DNA of 64,000 nt from Rheinheimera sp. 4Y26 (GTDB lineage Bacteria > Pseudomonadota > Gammaproteobacteria > Enterobacterales > Alteromonadaceae). The position numbers were made by a program, and so were the translations under genes. The stretch lies in NCBI RefSeq assembly GCF_025245835.1, contig NZ_JAOBWS010000007.1, positions 1-64,000 on the forward strand. Direction: 5' to 3'. Numbering within the stretch: the first letter of the stretch is position 1; each line of letters opens with the position of its first letter. Positions 34,138 through 42,488 of the stretch are shown piece by piece. The notes beneath the pieces are model-generated. The model ran no database searches. It worked only from the letters and a program-made list of their open reading frames with translations, and was not told the DNA's origin.

Positions 34138-34989
34138 ATGCTGAGTTATCGCCACAGCTATCACGCCGGTAATCATGCAGATGTGATTAAACATCTGGTC
34201 GAAGTTGCTATCATTTTGTATTTAAAGAAAAAAGATAAACCTTTTTGCTACCACGACAGCCATGCCGGCGCTGGTTTATACAGCCTGGCCTCGGAGCAGG
34301 CACAAAAAACCGGTGAATATAAAGACGGTATTGGCCGCTTAATGAGCAAAGCACAACAAAGCGCTTTTTTAAGCCCGGCGCTGAATACTTATCTTGAACT
34401 GATTAAAGAATTAAACCCGGACGGCAATTTAGCCTTTTATCCGGGTTCCCCTGCCATTGCCAAAATGCTGCTGCGACCAACCGACAGTATTCAGGCCACT
34501 GAGCTGCATCCAACGGATTTTCCATTATTGCAGGCGCAGTTTTTACAACGTGGTTTTACCCGTATAGAACAAATGGACGCTTACGCCGGTTTTAAAGCCA
34601 TGTTGCCGCCGCTGCATAAACGCGGTCTGGTGCTGATTGATCCGCCTTATGAGCTGAAAACCGAATATCAGGATCTGGTGAAAGGTTTGCAGCTGGCGTA
34701 TCAGCGTTTTCCACAAGCGACCTATGCCATCTGGTATCCGGTGATTGAGCGCAGCAGCATTGAAGCTGTGATTGACGCTATTAAAAATACCGGCATCCGC
34801 AACCAGTTACGCATTGAATATTGCCCGAAAGCCGACAGCGAAGGTTTTGGCATGACAGGCTCTGGCATGCTGGTGATCAACCCGCCTTATACTTTGGCTA
34901 CCGAGATAAAAGCCGCTTTGGCCGAAATTTCCGACCTGCTGTCAGAAGGTGCCGCCAGCTGGCAAGTTACTGAACTGGTGCCGGAATAA
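34138..34989 (+). CDS. rlmJ: 23S rRNA (adenine2030-N6)-methyltransferase RlmJ
   Basis: The 283-residue product begins MLSYRHSYHAGNHADVIKH, as all RlmJ proteins do, and has the catalytic DPPYEL (about 175) of N6-adenine methyltransferases. It methylates A2030 of 23S rRNA with S-adenosylmethionine. I use the ATG at 34138, which gives the family start; the longer frame does not. GGAG stands about 10 bases upstream. Length is close to the 280 residues of the E. coli protein. Confidence 0.92.
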   Translation: MLSYRHSYHAGNHADVIKHLVEVAIILYLKKKDKPFCYHDSHAGAGLYSLASEQAQKTGEYKDGIGRLMSKAQQSAFLSPALNTYLELIKELNPDGNLAFYPGSPAIAKMLLRPTDSIQATELHPTDFPLLQAQFLQRGFTRIEQMDAYAGFKAMLPPLHKRGLVLIDPPYELKTEYQDLVKGLQLAYQRFPQATYAIWYPVIERSSIEAVIDAIKNTGIRNQLRIEYCPKADSEGFGMTGSGMLVINPPYTLATEIKAALAEISDLLSEGAASWQVTELVPE

Positions 34990-35034
34990 CAACAGCTGTT
35001 GCTGAGGGTATCTCTGCAAAACATCGGAGTTTTT

Positions 35035-35871
35035 ATGCGTTTTATTTTTTTATGCAGTGCCCTGCTCGCTGTGGCTTATTCATCCCAAACCTTTGCCTTT
35101 GGTCGTACCGGCCATCAGCAAATATGCCAGCTGGCCTATCAGCAGGCCACAGCACAAACCCGGCAACAAATTGATATGTTGCTGCAATTCAAACCGGGTG
35201 AAACTTTTGCCAAAGGTTGTGTCTGGCCGGATGAAGCGCGCAATGAACCCGCCTTTAGCTACAGCAAACCGCACCATTTTATTAATGTAAAACGAGACGC
35301 CCGCAAAGTTGAACACAAAGATTGTGCCAGTGCCGGCTGTTTACTTTCGGCCATCCGCCATCACAGTGCAGTACTAAAAACCACTGAAAATTCACTGCAA
35401 AAGCTGCAGTCTTTGTTGTTTTTAAGTCATTTTGTTGCCGACTTGCATCAACCTTTGCATGTGAGCTACGCCGATGACTTAGGCGGTAATAAAACGGCGG
35501 TGTATTTTTTAAAACAACCCGGCAATTTACATGGCGTTTGGGACAGCGGCCTGCTGCGCGCTCTGGGTTATGAAGAAAATGAGCATTTATTACAACAAAA
35601 ATTTGCTGATGTTGCGACGCGAAAAATCCGCAGCTGGCAACATGGTGATGCGCTGTTCTGGGCCAATGAATCACTGACACAAACCCGCAAAGTGTACCAG
35701 GCTTATCGCCCCGGCATGTTGCTCGATGAGCAGGCCGTGCTGCGCGACGGCCCCGTAGTTGAAACGCGGATGTTGCAGGCGGCGGTGCGCCTGGCCTGGT
35801 TACTGGATAAGTTATTCACTGCGCCGGCAGCAGCTGCTGATCCAGTTAAAGCTTCGATGCAGAGTAAATGA
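35035..35871 (+). CDS. S1/P1-type secreted nuclease
   Basis: A 278-residue protein with a signal peptide ending SSQTFA. The mature protein starts FGRTGHQQICQLAYQ; S1/P1 nucleases usually have Trp at this zinc-binding first position, so Phe here is odd. Zinc-ligand motifs are otherwise present: KPHHFINVKRD and SHFVADLHQPLHVSYADDLGG, as well as LHGVWDSGLL. These enzymes cut single-stranded nucleic acids and nucleotides outside the cytoplasm using three zinc ions. CGGAG precedes the ATG at 35035, about 45 bases after rlmJ. Activity may be altered if the Phe is not the true mature first residue. Confidence 0.82.
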   Translation: MRFIFLCSALLAVAYSSQTFAFGRTGHQQICQLAYQQATAQTRQQIDMLLQFKPGETFAKGCVWPDEARNEPAFSYSKPHHFINVKRDARKVEHKDCASAGCLLSAIRHHSAVLKTTENSLQKLQSLLFLSHFVADLHQPLHVSYADDLGGNKTAVYFLKQPGNLHGVWDSGLLRALGYEENEHLLQQKFADVATRKIRSWQHGDALFWANESLTQTRKVYQAYRPGMLLDEQAVLRDGPVVETRMLQAAVRLAWLLDKLFTAPAAAADPVKASMQSK

Positions 35872-35949
35872 ACAACATCTTTCCTAAACAATCCAGGTCT
35901 GGTTTCAGCTACGTCTGACGCTGTCTTTAAACCAGGCCGGGCTGAAAGA

Positions 35950-36270
35950 TTAAACAGCAGCTTTGGGCTGAAACCAAAACTCTATTTCGTCGGTTTCCAC
36001 CTCAAAACGGGCGGCATGTTGACAAAAAGCCGGCACATGGTACCAGTCGCCCACGCCAAAACGGCGGCTTTCACCCGCTATGGTTAAAATCAGCTCACCG
36101 CGGATAATCACGCCATAGTTGTCGGTATCATGCTGATGGGCTGGAATGTCCATGCCGGCCTGATAAGAGGCAAATAGCACCTCTGCGCCCTGTGCTTTGA
36201 GGCGGTAAGCATCAAACCGACCATCATAAAGTTCTAATTCGCGGATTTTGTCCGGATATTTCCCTGCCAT
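35950..36270 (-). CDS. cupin-domain protein
   Basis: A 106-residue single cupin: motif 1 in MDIPAHQHDTDNYGVIIRGE (about 40-59), with HQH and E as candidate metal ligands, and motif 2 in WYHVPAFCQHA (about 76-86). The fold binds a metal and is found in sensors and small enzymes; no specific role follows. AAGGAC stands before the ATG. It is the last gene of a leftward cluster of four. Confidence 0.72.
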   Translation of the reverse strand: MAGKYPDKIRELELYDGRFDAYRLKAQGAEVLFASYQAGMDIPAHQHDTDNYGVIIRGELILTIAGESRRFGVGDWYHVPAFCQHAARFEVETDEIEFWFQPKAAV

Positions 36271-36354
36271 CTAATTGTCCTTTTGTGGTTTTACTGAGCT
36301 TGTTGCACTGCTTAGCTCCATTGCAGAACTTACGATAATAAACTCTGTTGCGGG

Positions 36355-37020
36355 CTACAACATTTTTATCCAGGCAAGAACCAAAGAGCTTCCGGTTTGG
36401 TTTGTCGGGGAACGAAACTCAGGCCTTTGTGCCAGCGGCCAATGCTCGAGCAGCAATAAATCGCCCGGCTGCAGCAACCAGCTTTGCGCATCAGAGTGCG
36501 CCGCGCTTCCCTGCCGAACTTCAAGCGCCAACTCGTCACTCCAGAGCAACAAAGTGCTGTGCTCAGGCCTTGGCATCATAAACGGTTGCCAGTCTGAGCC
36601 GAGAGGCACCGCCTGCATATTGCCCTGATAACCGGCGGCCAGCATCAGATTGATGTCGGTGACAGCGCCATTGTTTAATTGTGCGCTGCTGTGACTTTTG
36701 CCGGCAAAACGCAAACAATGGTAAGGGTTATCCACCTGAGCCTGGTGATTGTCGACCTGCAGGGTAAATCCAGCGCCCTGACGCAGCGCCAACAAACGCT
36801 GATGCGCCGCAAATTGAGTAAAAGCACCACTTTGTTCTACTGTGGCAGAGCTAAAACGCCAGAGAAAATCCTGCGCCGCCACAGAGCTTTGTGCCGGGTA
36901 AATCGCCAGTTGCAGGGTGCTGCCGCCAGCCCAGTTGCTGATACTCATCTGTGCACGCCGGATGATTTGTGCATTGGGCTCTATGCGCTGCGGTTGCTGT
37001 GGCATCAACACTTTGTTCAT
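36355..37020 (-). CDS. HutD/Ves-family protein
   Basis: A 221-residue protein of the HutD family, a bicupin-like fold found near histidine-utilisation genes. The hallmark WRFSSATVEQSGAFTQFAAHQR (about 50-70, shown in two parts) and later beta strands are present. In known hut operons it is a regulator or auxiliary protein; no other hut gene lies here. GAGG stands before the ATG. It follows the DUF440 gene by 33 bases on the same strand. Confidence 0.75.
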   Translation of the reverse strand: MNKVLMPQQPQRIEPNAQIIRRAQMSISNWAGGSTLQLAIYPAQSSVAAQDFLWRFSSATVEQSGAFTQFAAHQRLLALRQGAGFTLQVDNHQAQVDNPYHCLRFAGKSHSSAQLNNGAVTDINLMLAAGYQGNMQAVPLGSDWQPFMMPRPEHSTLLLWSDELALEVRQGSAAHSDAQSWLLQPGDLLLLEHWPLAQRPEFRSPTNQTGSSLVLAWIKML

Positions 37021-37053
37021 CCCCAGATTTACCTCACTGCCGATGACTATCAG

Positions 37054-37401
37054 CTATTGACCCCGCCATTGGGCATGGCATAAGGCGTCATGTTTTTCCC
37101 GGCTTAATAAAATCCGCGCCAGCACTATATCGGCACCGCCATTTTCACCGCTTAAACCAATCAGGGCTTCAAAATGCAGTTCTGGCTCGAGTTCTGCCTG
37201 AATAAGCTCCACCCAATCGTCACTGGGTGGCACTAAATCCACATAGGCGCGCTGTTCATACTGGCTTTGATACAGGCTGTAATCTTCAGCCGACAGGTTT
37301 TCAGCCGCCAGCTCTTCAAAAATACTAAAAGCATGGTCACACAACTCGTCGATCGACCAGAGCTCAAGTTCAGTGTTGGGGATATGGGTTTGATTTGGCA
37401 T
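37054..37401 (-). CDS. DUF440/YciU-like acidic protein (dsDNA mimic family)
   Basis: A 115-residue strongly acidic protein. The pattern AFSIFEELAAENLSAEDYSLY, YEQRAYVDLVPPSDDW, and the closing HAQW matches the HI1450/YciU family, which has a DNA-mimic surface. Its partner is unknown. I choose the ATG at 37401 because GAGG lies seven bases upstream; an ORF that runs to 37536 is not supported. It sits between a membrane-protein gene and the HutD gene on the same strand. Confidence 0.7.
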   Translation of the reverse strand: MPNQTHIPNTELELWSIDELCDHAFSIFEELAAENLSAEDYSLYQSQYEQRAYVDLVPPSDDWVELIQAELEPELHFEALIGLSGENGGADIVLARILLSREKHDALCHAQWRGQ

Positions 37402-37468
37402 AACAGGCCTCTGCATTGGCGGGAAAACGGCGGCAGTATAACAACAACTGCCGCTACTGCTCCAGCGC

Positions 37469-38212
37469 TTAGCGTGGCTGAGGCAAAGAGGATTTTTGCA
37501 GCTGATAAGCTCTGTTGTACCAGAGGGTAACAGCAATGCCTATCACTGAAGGCGCCACCCAGCTGATAAACTGCCCTGTGGCATCAAGCTGCAACACACC
37601 ACGGCCACCAAAAGCGGCAAAGGCGGTATAAATGGCAATGGCTGAGCCCAGCATATTACCGATATGCTGGCGCAAAATAGCGTTACGGCAAGGTTCAGCA
37701 CGAAAGATAAACCGCAGACTGCCAACAGCGTTCAGCACCGCCACTATGGCAAATACCAGATAAAGCGGCTGTGCTTTGCCCTGACCCAGCCACAACAAAT
37801 ACAAGCCAGAACCTAACAACAGCACTAAAGTACCCAGATGCAGCGGGCTTTTTAACACTGCAGCGTTGTGACGCAGCTGCAGCACCAGCATGCCCTGACG
37901 GATGGAGGCCCAGCTTAATAAGCTCAATACACCAAGGAAAGTGGCCATAGCCCTGACATTGTCGGCAACTACAGCAGGATCAGCACCGCTGCTCAGATAT
38001 TTGGCTTTAAAATACAAAGGCGCCACCAGCACCATGGCCGACATCAACACACCGCTGAGCGACACCCCATACAATAAATACGCATAATAACGGCCGCTTT
38101 GACGATGCAGCGGGCTGCCTTTTTTTGCCAGCATCGGCGCCCAGAACAGTGCAAGCGCAATGGAGCCGGCAATAATGTGGGCTACAAGTAAAAACTGATG
38201 CAGATAAAGCAT
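37469..38212 (-). CDS. multi-pass membrane protein (DUF2306-like)
   Basis: A 247-residue protein with seven predicted membrane segments. The first helix with HIIAGSIALALFWAPML, followed by KKGSPLHRQSGRYY (about 30-43), fits the DUF2306/YozB-like layout. Function is unknown. GGAAGA precedes the ATG at 38212. It is the first gene of the leftward group ending in the cupin gene. Confidence 0.65.
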   Translation of the reverse strand: MLYLHQFLLVAHIIAGSIALALFWAPMLAKKGSPLHRQSGRYYAYLLYGVSLSGVLMSAMVLVAPLYFKAKYLSSGADPAVVADNVRAMATFLGVLSLLSWASIRQGMLVLQLRHNAAVLKSPLHLGTLVLLLGSGLYLLWLGQGKAQPLYLVFAIVAVLNAVGSLRFIFRAEPCRNAILRQHIGNMLGSAIAIYTAFAAFGGRGVLQLDATGQFISWVAPSVIGIAVTLWYNRAYQLQKSSLPQPR

Positions 38213-38383
38213 AACGATTCTTCCATTGGGTTCAGTTAAGGCCACTGTAGCTTTGGCGTGATAAGTTCCGTAGTGCCATAAGTCACATTCGCCGGCATGA
38301 CTTTTGGCCTATTGCCGCCCCCTGCCGGCACAGGCATACTGAAAATCAGATTGGCCTAAATAAATCATGAGCTTAAAGCAAAA

Positions 38384-39571
38384 ATGAGTCACAGTTCCGC
38401 TCCCCCGAGTGCCAGCACAATAGCAGCGCCAGCAAAGCCGTTGAAAAACCAGGGCTGGCGCACTTTATTGCAAAAAGAAAATCTGGCTGCGCAAATCAGC
38501 TGGGCCGCCTTTAGTTGGATCCAGTTAAAAGGCGTCAGCAACAACTATGGGATAGAAAGCTGGCAAACGATGTTGATAGCGGCCAGTTTGCTGCTGTTTT
38601 TAGTGTTGTTTATTCAGGCACAGGAAAAAACCGCCAATCTCACTCAGTATGTTCGCCTTGGCCTGCTGTGGTTGTTATTGGTGCCCAACGCCGTGCTGGT
38701 GCCTTATGGCTTTACCCCGGGTCTTGCTGTGCTCTGGGTGGCGTTATTGCCCTGGTATCTGCCCAAACAATATCTGTACTGGATGATTATTCCGGCGCTG
38801 GCGCCTTCGGTGCTGATGAGTATTTATCTGAACAGTCACAACAGCGCTTATCTGATGCTGCTGGTCTGTGGCACTTTCCAGTTTTTTGCCATTTATGCCA
38901 TGAGCACAGCCCGCGCTGAAACACTGGCGCGCGAAGCCTTAGCACAAACCCATCAGCAACTGCTGGATGCGCAGGGCAAACTGGCCGAGCAGGCTGCCGA
39001 CGGTGAAAGGCTCAGAATAGCGCGCGATTTACACGACAGCCTGGGTCATCATCTGACGGCTTTGGTCATCCAGCTGCAGGTGGCGGAATATCAGGCCGAT
39101 AACAATCACAAGGCACAGCTGGCACACTGTCATCAGCTGGCCAAACAACTGCTGCAGGACATCCGCCATACGGTGTCACAATTACGAGAACCGCAAAAAC
39201 CCCATCTGGCCAGTCAGTGCCGCGCTTTAGCGCAGAATTTTCCGGCGCTGAAACTGGATTGCCGGATCAGCGCAGATCTGGTGATGGATCCCTTATCCAC
39301 CGCTTTGTTATTCCGGGTGTGCCAGGAAGCGCTGACCAATAGTATCCGCCATGGCGCTGCCACAGCTGCCAGTGTTGAAGTGTGGCGCCATCAACAACAA
39401 CTGCATCTGCGTTATCAGGATAACGGCCACTGTGCCAACTGGCCGCTGCAGGAAGGCAATGGCCTGCGCGGCATGCGGGAACGGATTGAAGAAGCCGGCG
39501 GACAGCTGCTGCTCAGCCAGCAGCAGCAAGCACTGCAAATAGATGTCACTTTACCGGAAGTAAAAATATGA
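38384..39571 (+). CDS. DesK/NarX-type sensor histidine kinase
   Basis: A 395-residue kinase with five or six N-terminal membrane segments (about 45-180), a short coiled coil, and a HisKA_3 domain with RIARDLHDSLGHHLTAL (phospho-acceptor His about 217), then an ATPase domain with FRVCQEALTNSIRHG and the terminal GNGLRGMRERIEEAGG. The stimulus is unknown; this class includes DesK and NarX. Its last four bases overlap the start of the NarL-type regulator gene, so the pair is an operon. Confidence 0.9.
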   Translation: MSHSSAPPSASTIAAPAKPLKNQGWRTLLQKENLAAQISWAAFSWIQLKGVSNNYGIESWQTMLIAASLLLFLVLFIQAQEKTANLTQYVRLGLLWLLLVPNAVLVPYGFTPGLAVLWVALLPWYLPKQYLYWMIIPALAPSVLMSIYLNSHNSAYLMLLVCGTFQFFAIYAMSTARAETLAREALAQTHQQLLDAQGKLAEQAADGERLRIARDLHDSLGHHLTALVIQLQVAEYQADNNHKAQLAHCHQLAKQLLQDIRHTVSQLREPQKPHLASQCRALAQNFPALKLDCRISADLVMDPLSTALLFRVCQEALTNSIRHGAATAASVEVWRHQQQLHLRYQDNGHCANWPLQEGNGLRGMRERIEEAGGQLLLSQQQQALQIDVTLPEVKI

Positions 39572-40221
39572 CGATTCGGGTTGCGGTGATCGACGATCAG
39601 ACGCTGGTGCGTCAGGGAATTATCAGTTTATTGAGTCTGGCGCCCGATATTGAAGTGGTGGCTCAGGCCGCCAATGGCGCCGATATTGTCGCGCTGATCG
39701 CTCAACATCAGGTCGATTTGGTGCTGATGGATATTCAGATGCCGCAAGTCGACGGTATTGCGGCTTTGCAACTGCTGGCCTCGGCAGGCGTTGTGGTGCC
39801 TGTGATTATTCTGACCACTTTTGACGACCACGAGCGGGTGTTACAGGCGATGCAGGCCGGAGCCCGCGGTTATTTACTTAAAGATGTCGCACTTGAAGTG
39901 CTGGTGGATGCCATCCATCAGGTAAAAAACGGCGGCAGCTTGTTACAACCGGCCATCACAGATAAAATTCTGCAGTCTTTTTTACGTCAATCACCAAGCC
40001 CATCCCCTGCCCAGGCTCCGGCCGATGCCTTGTCGGCCAAAGAACTGGAAATTCTGCGCCTGATGGCGGCTGGTTTTAGCAACAGGGAAATTGCCCAAAG
40101 TGTGTTTAAATCTGAAGGCACAGTAAAAAATCAGGTGTCGGCCATTTTATTAAAATTAGGGGTGCGTGATCGCACCAAGGCTGTGCTCAAAGCAATAGAT
40201 TTAGGTTTGCTCGGCAGCTAA
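39568..40221 (+). CDS. NarL/FixJ-family response regulator
   Basis: A 217-residue regulator: receiver (1-120) with DDQ at 9-11, phospho-acceptor Asp in LVLMDIQMPQ (about 54), conserved Lys in YLLKDVA (about 104); then a LuxR-type helix-turn-helix (about 150-215), with LSAKELEILRLMAAGFSNRE and IAQSVFKSEGTVKNQV. It is the partner of the kinase above by the four-base overlap. Confidence 0.93.
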   Translation: MTIRVAVIDDQTLVRQGIISLLSLAPDIEVVAQAANGADIVALIAQHQVDLVLMDIQMPQVDGIAALQLLASAGVVVPVIILTTFDDHERVLQAMQAGARGYLLKDVALEVLVDAIHQVKNGGSLLQPAITDKILQSFLRQSPSPSPAQAPADALSAKELEILRLMAAGFSNREIAQSVFKSEGTVKNQVSAILLKLGVRDRTKAVLKAIDLGLLGS

Positions 40222-40255
40222 CCCTCGCCGGGCAGCTATCAATAACGGAGTTCCG

Positions 40256-40648
40256 ATGACACAACAACTTAGTCTGGTCAGTCTGCTGGTGGCAGATTAT
40301 GACGAAGCTATCGCCTTTTACACGCAAAAACTGGGGTTTCAACTATTGGAAGACAGCCCACAAGGTGATAAACGCTGGGTGGTGGTTAGTCCCGCAGACA
40401 GTACAGGCTGCGCTTTATTACTGGCCAAAGCGTCCAAAGCCGAGCAGCAGGCGCTGATTGGCGGCCAGGGTGCAGGCCGGGTGTGGTTATTTTTGCAAAC
40501 CGATGATTTTTGGGCTGATTATCAGCGTATGCAACAACAAGGTGTGCAGTTTTTAGAAACGCCACGCGAAGAAGTCTATGCCACAGTGGTGGTGTTTCAG
40601 GATTTATACGGCAATAAATGGGATTTGTTGCAAAAGAAAAGCAACTGA
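40256..40648 (+). CDS. VOC-family (glyoxalase-like) protein
   Basis: A 130-residue single vicinal-oxygen-chelate protein, LVSLLVADYDEAIAFYTQKLGF at the start and FQDLYGNKWDLLQ at the end. The family includes glyoxalases, dioxygenases and antibiotic-binding proteins; the substrate cannot be assigned. It lies 34 bases after the response-regulator gene, on the same strand. Confidence 0.8.
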   Translation: MTQQLSLVSLLVADYDEAIAFYTQKLGFQLLEDSPQGDKRWVVVSPADSTGCALLLAKASKAEQQALIGGQGAGRVWLFLQTDDFWADYQRMQQQGVQFLETPREEVYATVVVFQDLYGNKWDLLQKKSN

Positions 40649-40933
40649 TCTCAGGCCAGGCTGCAACCGCACAACGTCAAATGTGCTCAGGTTGCAGCAT
40701 CTGAGCCCTTCCCCACCAGATCCAACCCCAACGGTCCCTGCCCCAACAGACCCAACACCCTTGCCATGTAACCGCTTACGACAACAATGCAGCACTGTCT
40801 ACCGGCTAAAATCCGGACAATTTGTGGTTAATTCGCTGAATTAGCGCGAAAAATGTGTAACGCCAACTACAATGTCAGCAGCATAGAGTCCGCCGGATCC
40901 GGCGACAGATCCCTATCCTGGCAAGGAGCTGAC

Positions 40934-41395
40934 ATGGACCGTACTTTACAGCAACTCAGTATCAGCCATTGTTATGAAGCACCGGCCGAAGTGGTATTTT
41001 TATACTGGCTGGATGAACGATACGCTGGCCGCTGGTTATTCACCCACCCTGATGCCAGGTTACAACAGGCAGACATTGACGCCCGGGTTGGCGGTCGTTT
41101 TCGGATAGTCGAAAACCGCAACGGCCGCGAGTTAGTGCATTGGGGGGAATATCTGCAAATCACACCACCGCAGCAGTTGTTATTCAGTTTGTACCCACCC
41201 AGACGTCAGGCCGAGCCGGATCTGGTCTGGATCACCATTTTGCCGATGCCTTTTGGCTGTGAACTGACGTTAACTTTACAGCTGTACGATGATAAAAGAG
41301 CCAAAGCACGGTTGATTGACGACTGGACGCAACTGCTGATGGCACTGGCAGTGGAGCTGAATCATCAGCCGGCACATTATCGGCACAACGATTAA
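40934..41395 (+). CDS. SRPBCC/AHSA1-like protein
   Basis: A 153-residue START-like protein beginning with SISHCYEAPAEVVFLYWLDER and followed by VGGRFRIVENRNGRELVHWGEYL, the usual AHSA1 layout. These proteins bind hydrophobic ligands or activate chaperones. I use the ATG at 40934 because AAGGAG stands six bases upstream; the longer frame is not supported. The 40649-40933 stretch before it is Pro/Thr-codon-like low-complexity DNA with no gene. Confidence 0.75.
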   Translation: MDRTLQQLSISHCYEAPAEVVFLYWLDERYAGRWLFTHPDARLQQADIDARVGGRFRIVENRNGRELVHWGEYLQITPPQQLLFSLYPPRRQAEPDLVWITILPMPFGCELTLTLQLYDDKRAKARLIDDWTQLLMALAVELNHQPAHYRHND

Positions 41396-41561
41396 CAGAA
41401 ACCACTCGTCAGAGTACCTTAAAACCGGATCATCTGAGCAGCAGAATGCAAACGACCAGCTGCTCCAGACATCTTGGTGACCAATCCCCAACATCAGGCG
41501 ACAGGCGACTTCAGTCACAACAATCTTTATAATGAGGTTTTTGTTTAAGTTCCGGACTGTT

Positions 41562-42395
41562 ATGTACCGCTGCCCGCTTTGCCAACAACCCCTGCTTGCC
41601 AACGACGCTGGTTTACAGTGTCAGAACCGCCACCAGTTTGATCGTGCCCGTGAAGGTTATTTTCATTTATTGCCGGTGCAGCAAAAAAAATCGCTGACAC
41701 CAGGCGACAGTGCTGAGATGATCCAGGCCAGACGGGCATTTTTGGAAGCAGGTTTTTATCAGCCGCTCTCAGATGCGGTCAATCAGCTGTTTATTGAAGC
41801 TCTGGCAGCCCGCGCTGTTGACGATCGCAGAGCACCAGTACTGCTTGATATTGGCTGTGGTGAAGGTTTTTACAGCTACAGGCTGGCACAGGCACTGCCA
41901 CAGCTGACACTTTATGGCATTGATATTTCCAAAGCTGCCATAAAAGCCGCCAGCAAAAAATATCCAAAGCTGCATTGTGCTGTTGCCAGCAGTTATCAGC
42001 TACCTTTTGCCGATAACATTTTTGATATGCTTCTGCGCATTTATGCGCCATCTGAACCCACGGAACTTGCCAGAGTGGCCGCCCCTGGCGCCTGGTTATT
42101 AACTGTCACTCCTGCACCTGAACATTTGCTGCAGCTTAAACAACAGATTTACAGTCAGGTGCGGTTACATCCAGACTCGATACAGCAGCAACAGGGTTTT
42201 CACCATCATAAACGTCAGCAGCTGAGCTGGATGTTTCAACCCAAAGCGCCGGTTGAACTTGAGCAACTGCTGCAGATGATCCCGCTGGGCTATAAGGTCA
42301 ACGCTGAGCTTAAAGCACAGTTATGTCGTGACTTGCCCGCCATCAAACTGGATTTTTATCTCGATTTATATCAGCGCGATCCATCTGCCTGTTGA
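41562..42395 (+). CDS. rlmA: 23S rRNA (guanine745-N1)-methyltransferase RlmA
   Basis: A 277-residue protein that starts MYRCPLCQQPL: a zinc finger (CxxC, then CQNRHQFDRA) followed by a Rossmann methyltransferase domain with LLDIGCGEGFYS (about 94). It methylates G745 of 23S rRNA; family members have the same finger. I chose the ATG at 41562 since it gives the finger at the very start, as in E. coli RlmA. Length matches. Confidence 0.88.
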   Translation: MYRCPLCQQPLLANDAGLQCQNRHQFDRAREGYFHLLPVQQKKSLTPGDSAEMIQARRAFLEAGFYQPLSDAVNQLFIEALAARAVDDRRAPVLLDIGCGEGFYSYRLAQALPQLTLYGIDISKAAIKAASKKYPKLHCAVASSYQLPFADNIFDMLLRIYAPSEPTELARVAAPGAWLLTVTPAPEHLLQLKQQIYSQVRLHPDSIQQQQGFHHHKRQQLSWMFQPKAPVELEQLLQMIPLGYKVNAELKAQLCRDLPAIKLDFYLDLYQRDPSAC

Positions 42396-42435
42396 AACAG
42401 TCATTGGGCACGCCGCGAAAATAGGTTGTGTTGCA

Positions 42436-42470
42436 AAATGGCCGGTGCAACAAACATTGCCCGGCCTTTT
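42436..42470. terminator. shared hairpin between convergent genes
   Basis: GGCCGG (42440-42445) pairs with CCGGCC (42461-42466), with TTTT rightward and AAAA leftward. It lies between the convergent rlmA and serine-hydrolase genes. The stem is short. Confidence 0.5.
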
Positions 42471-42488
42471 GTGATGATTCAAATCAAG

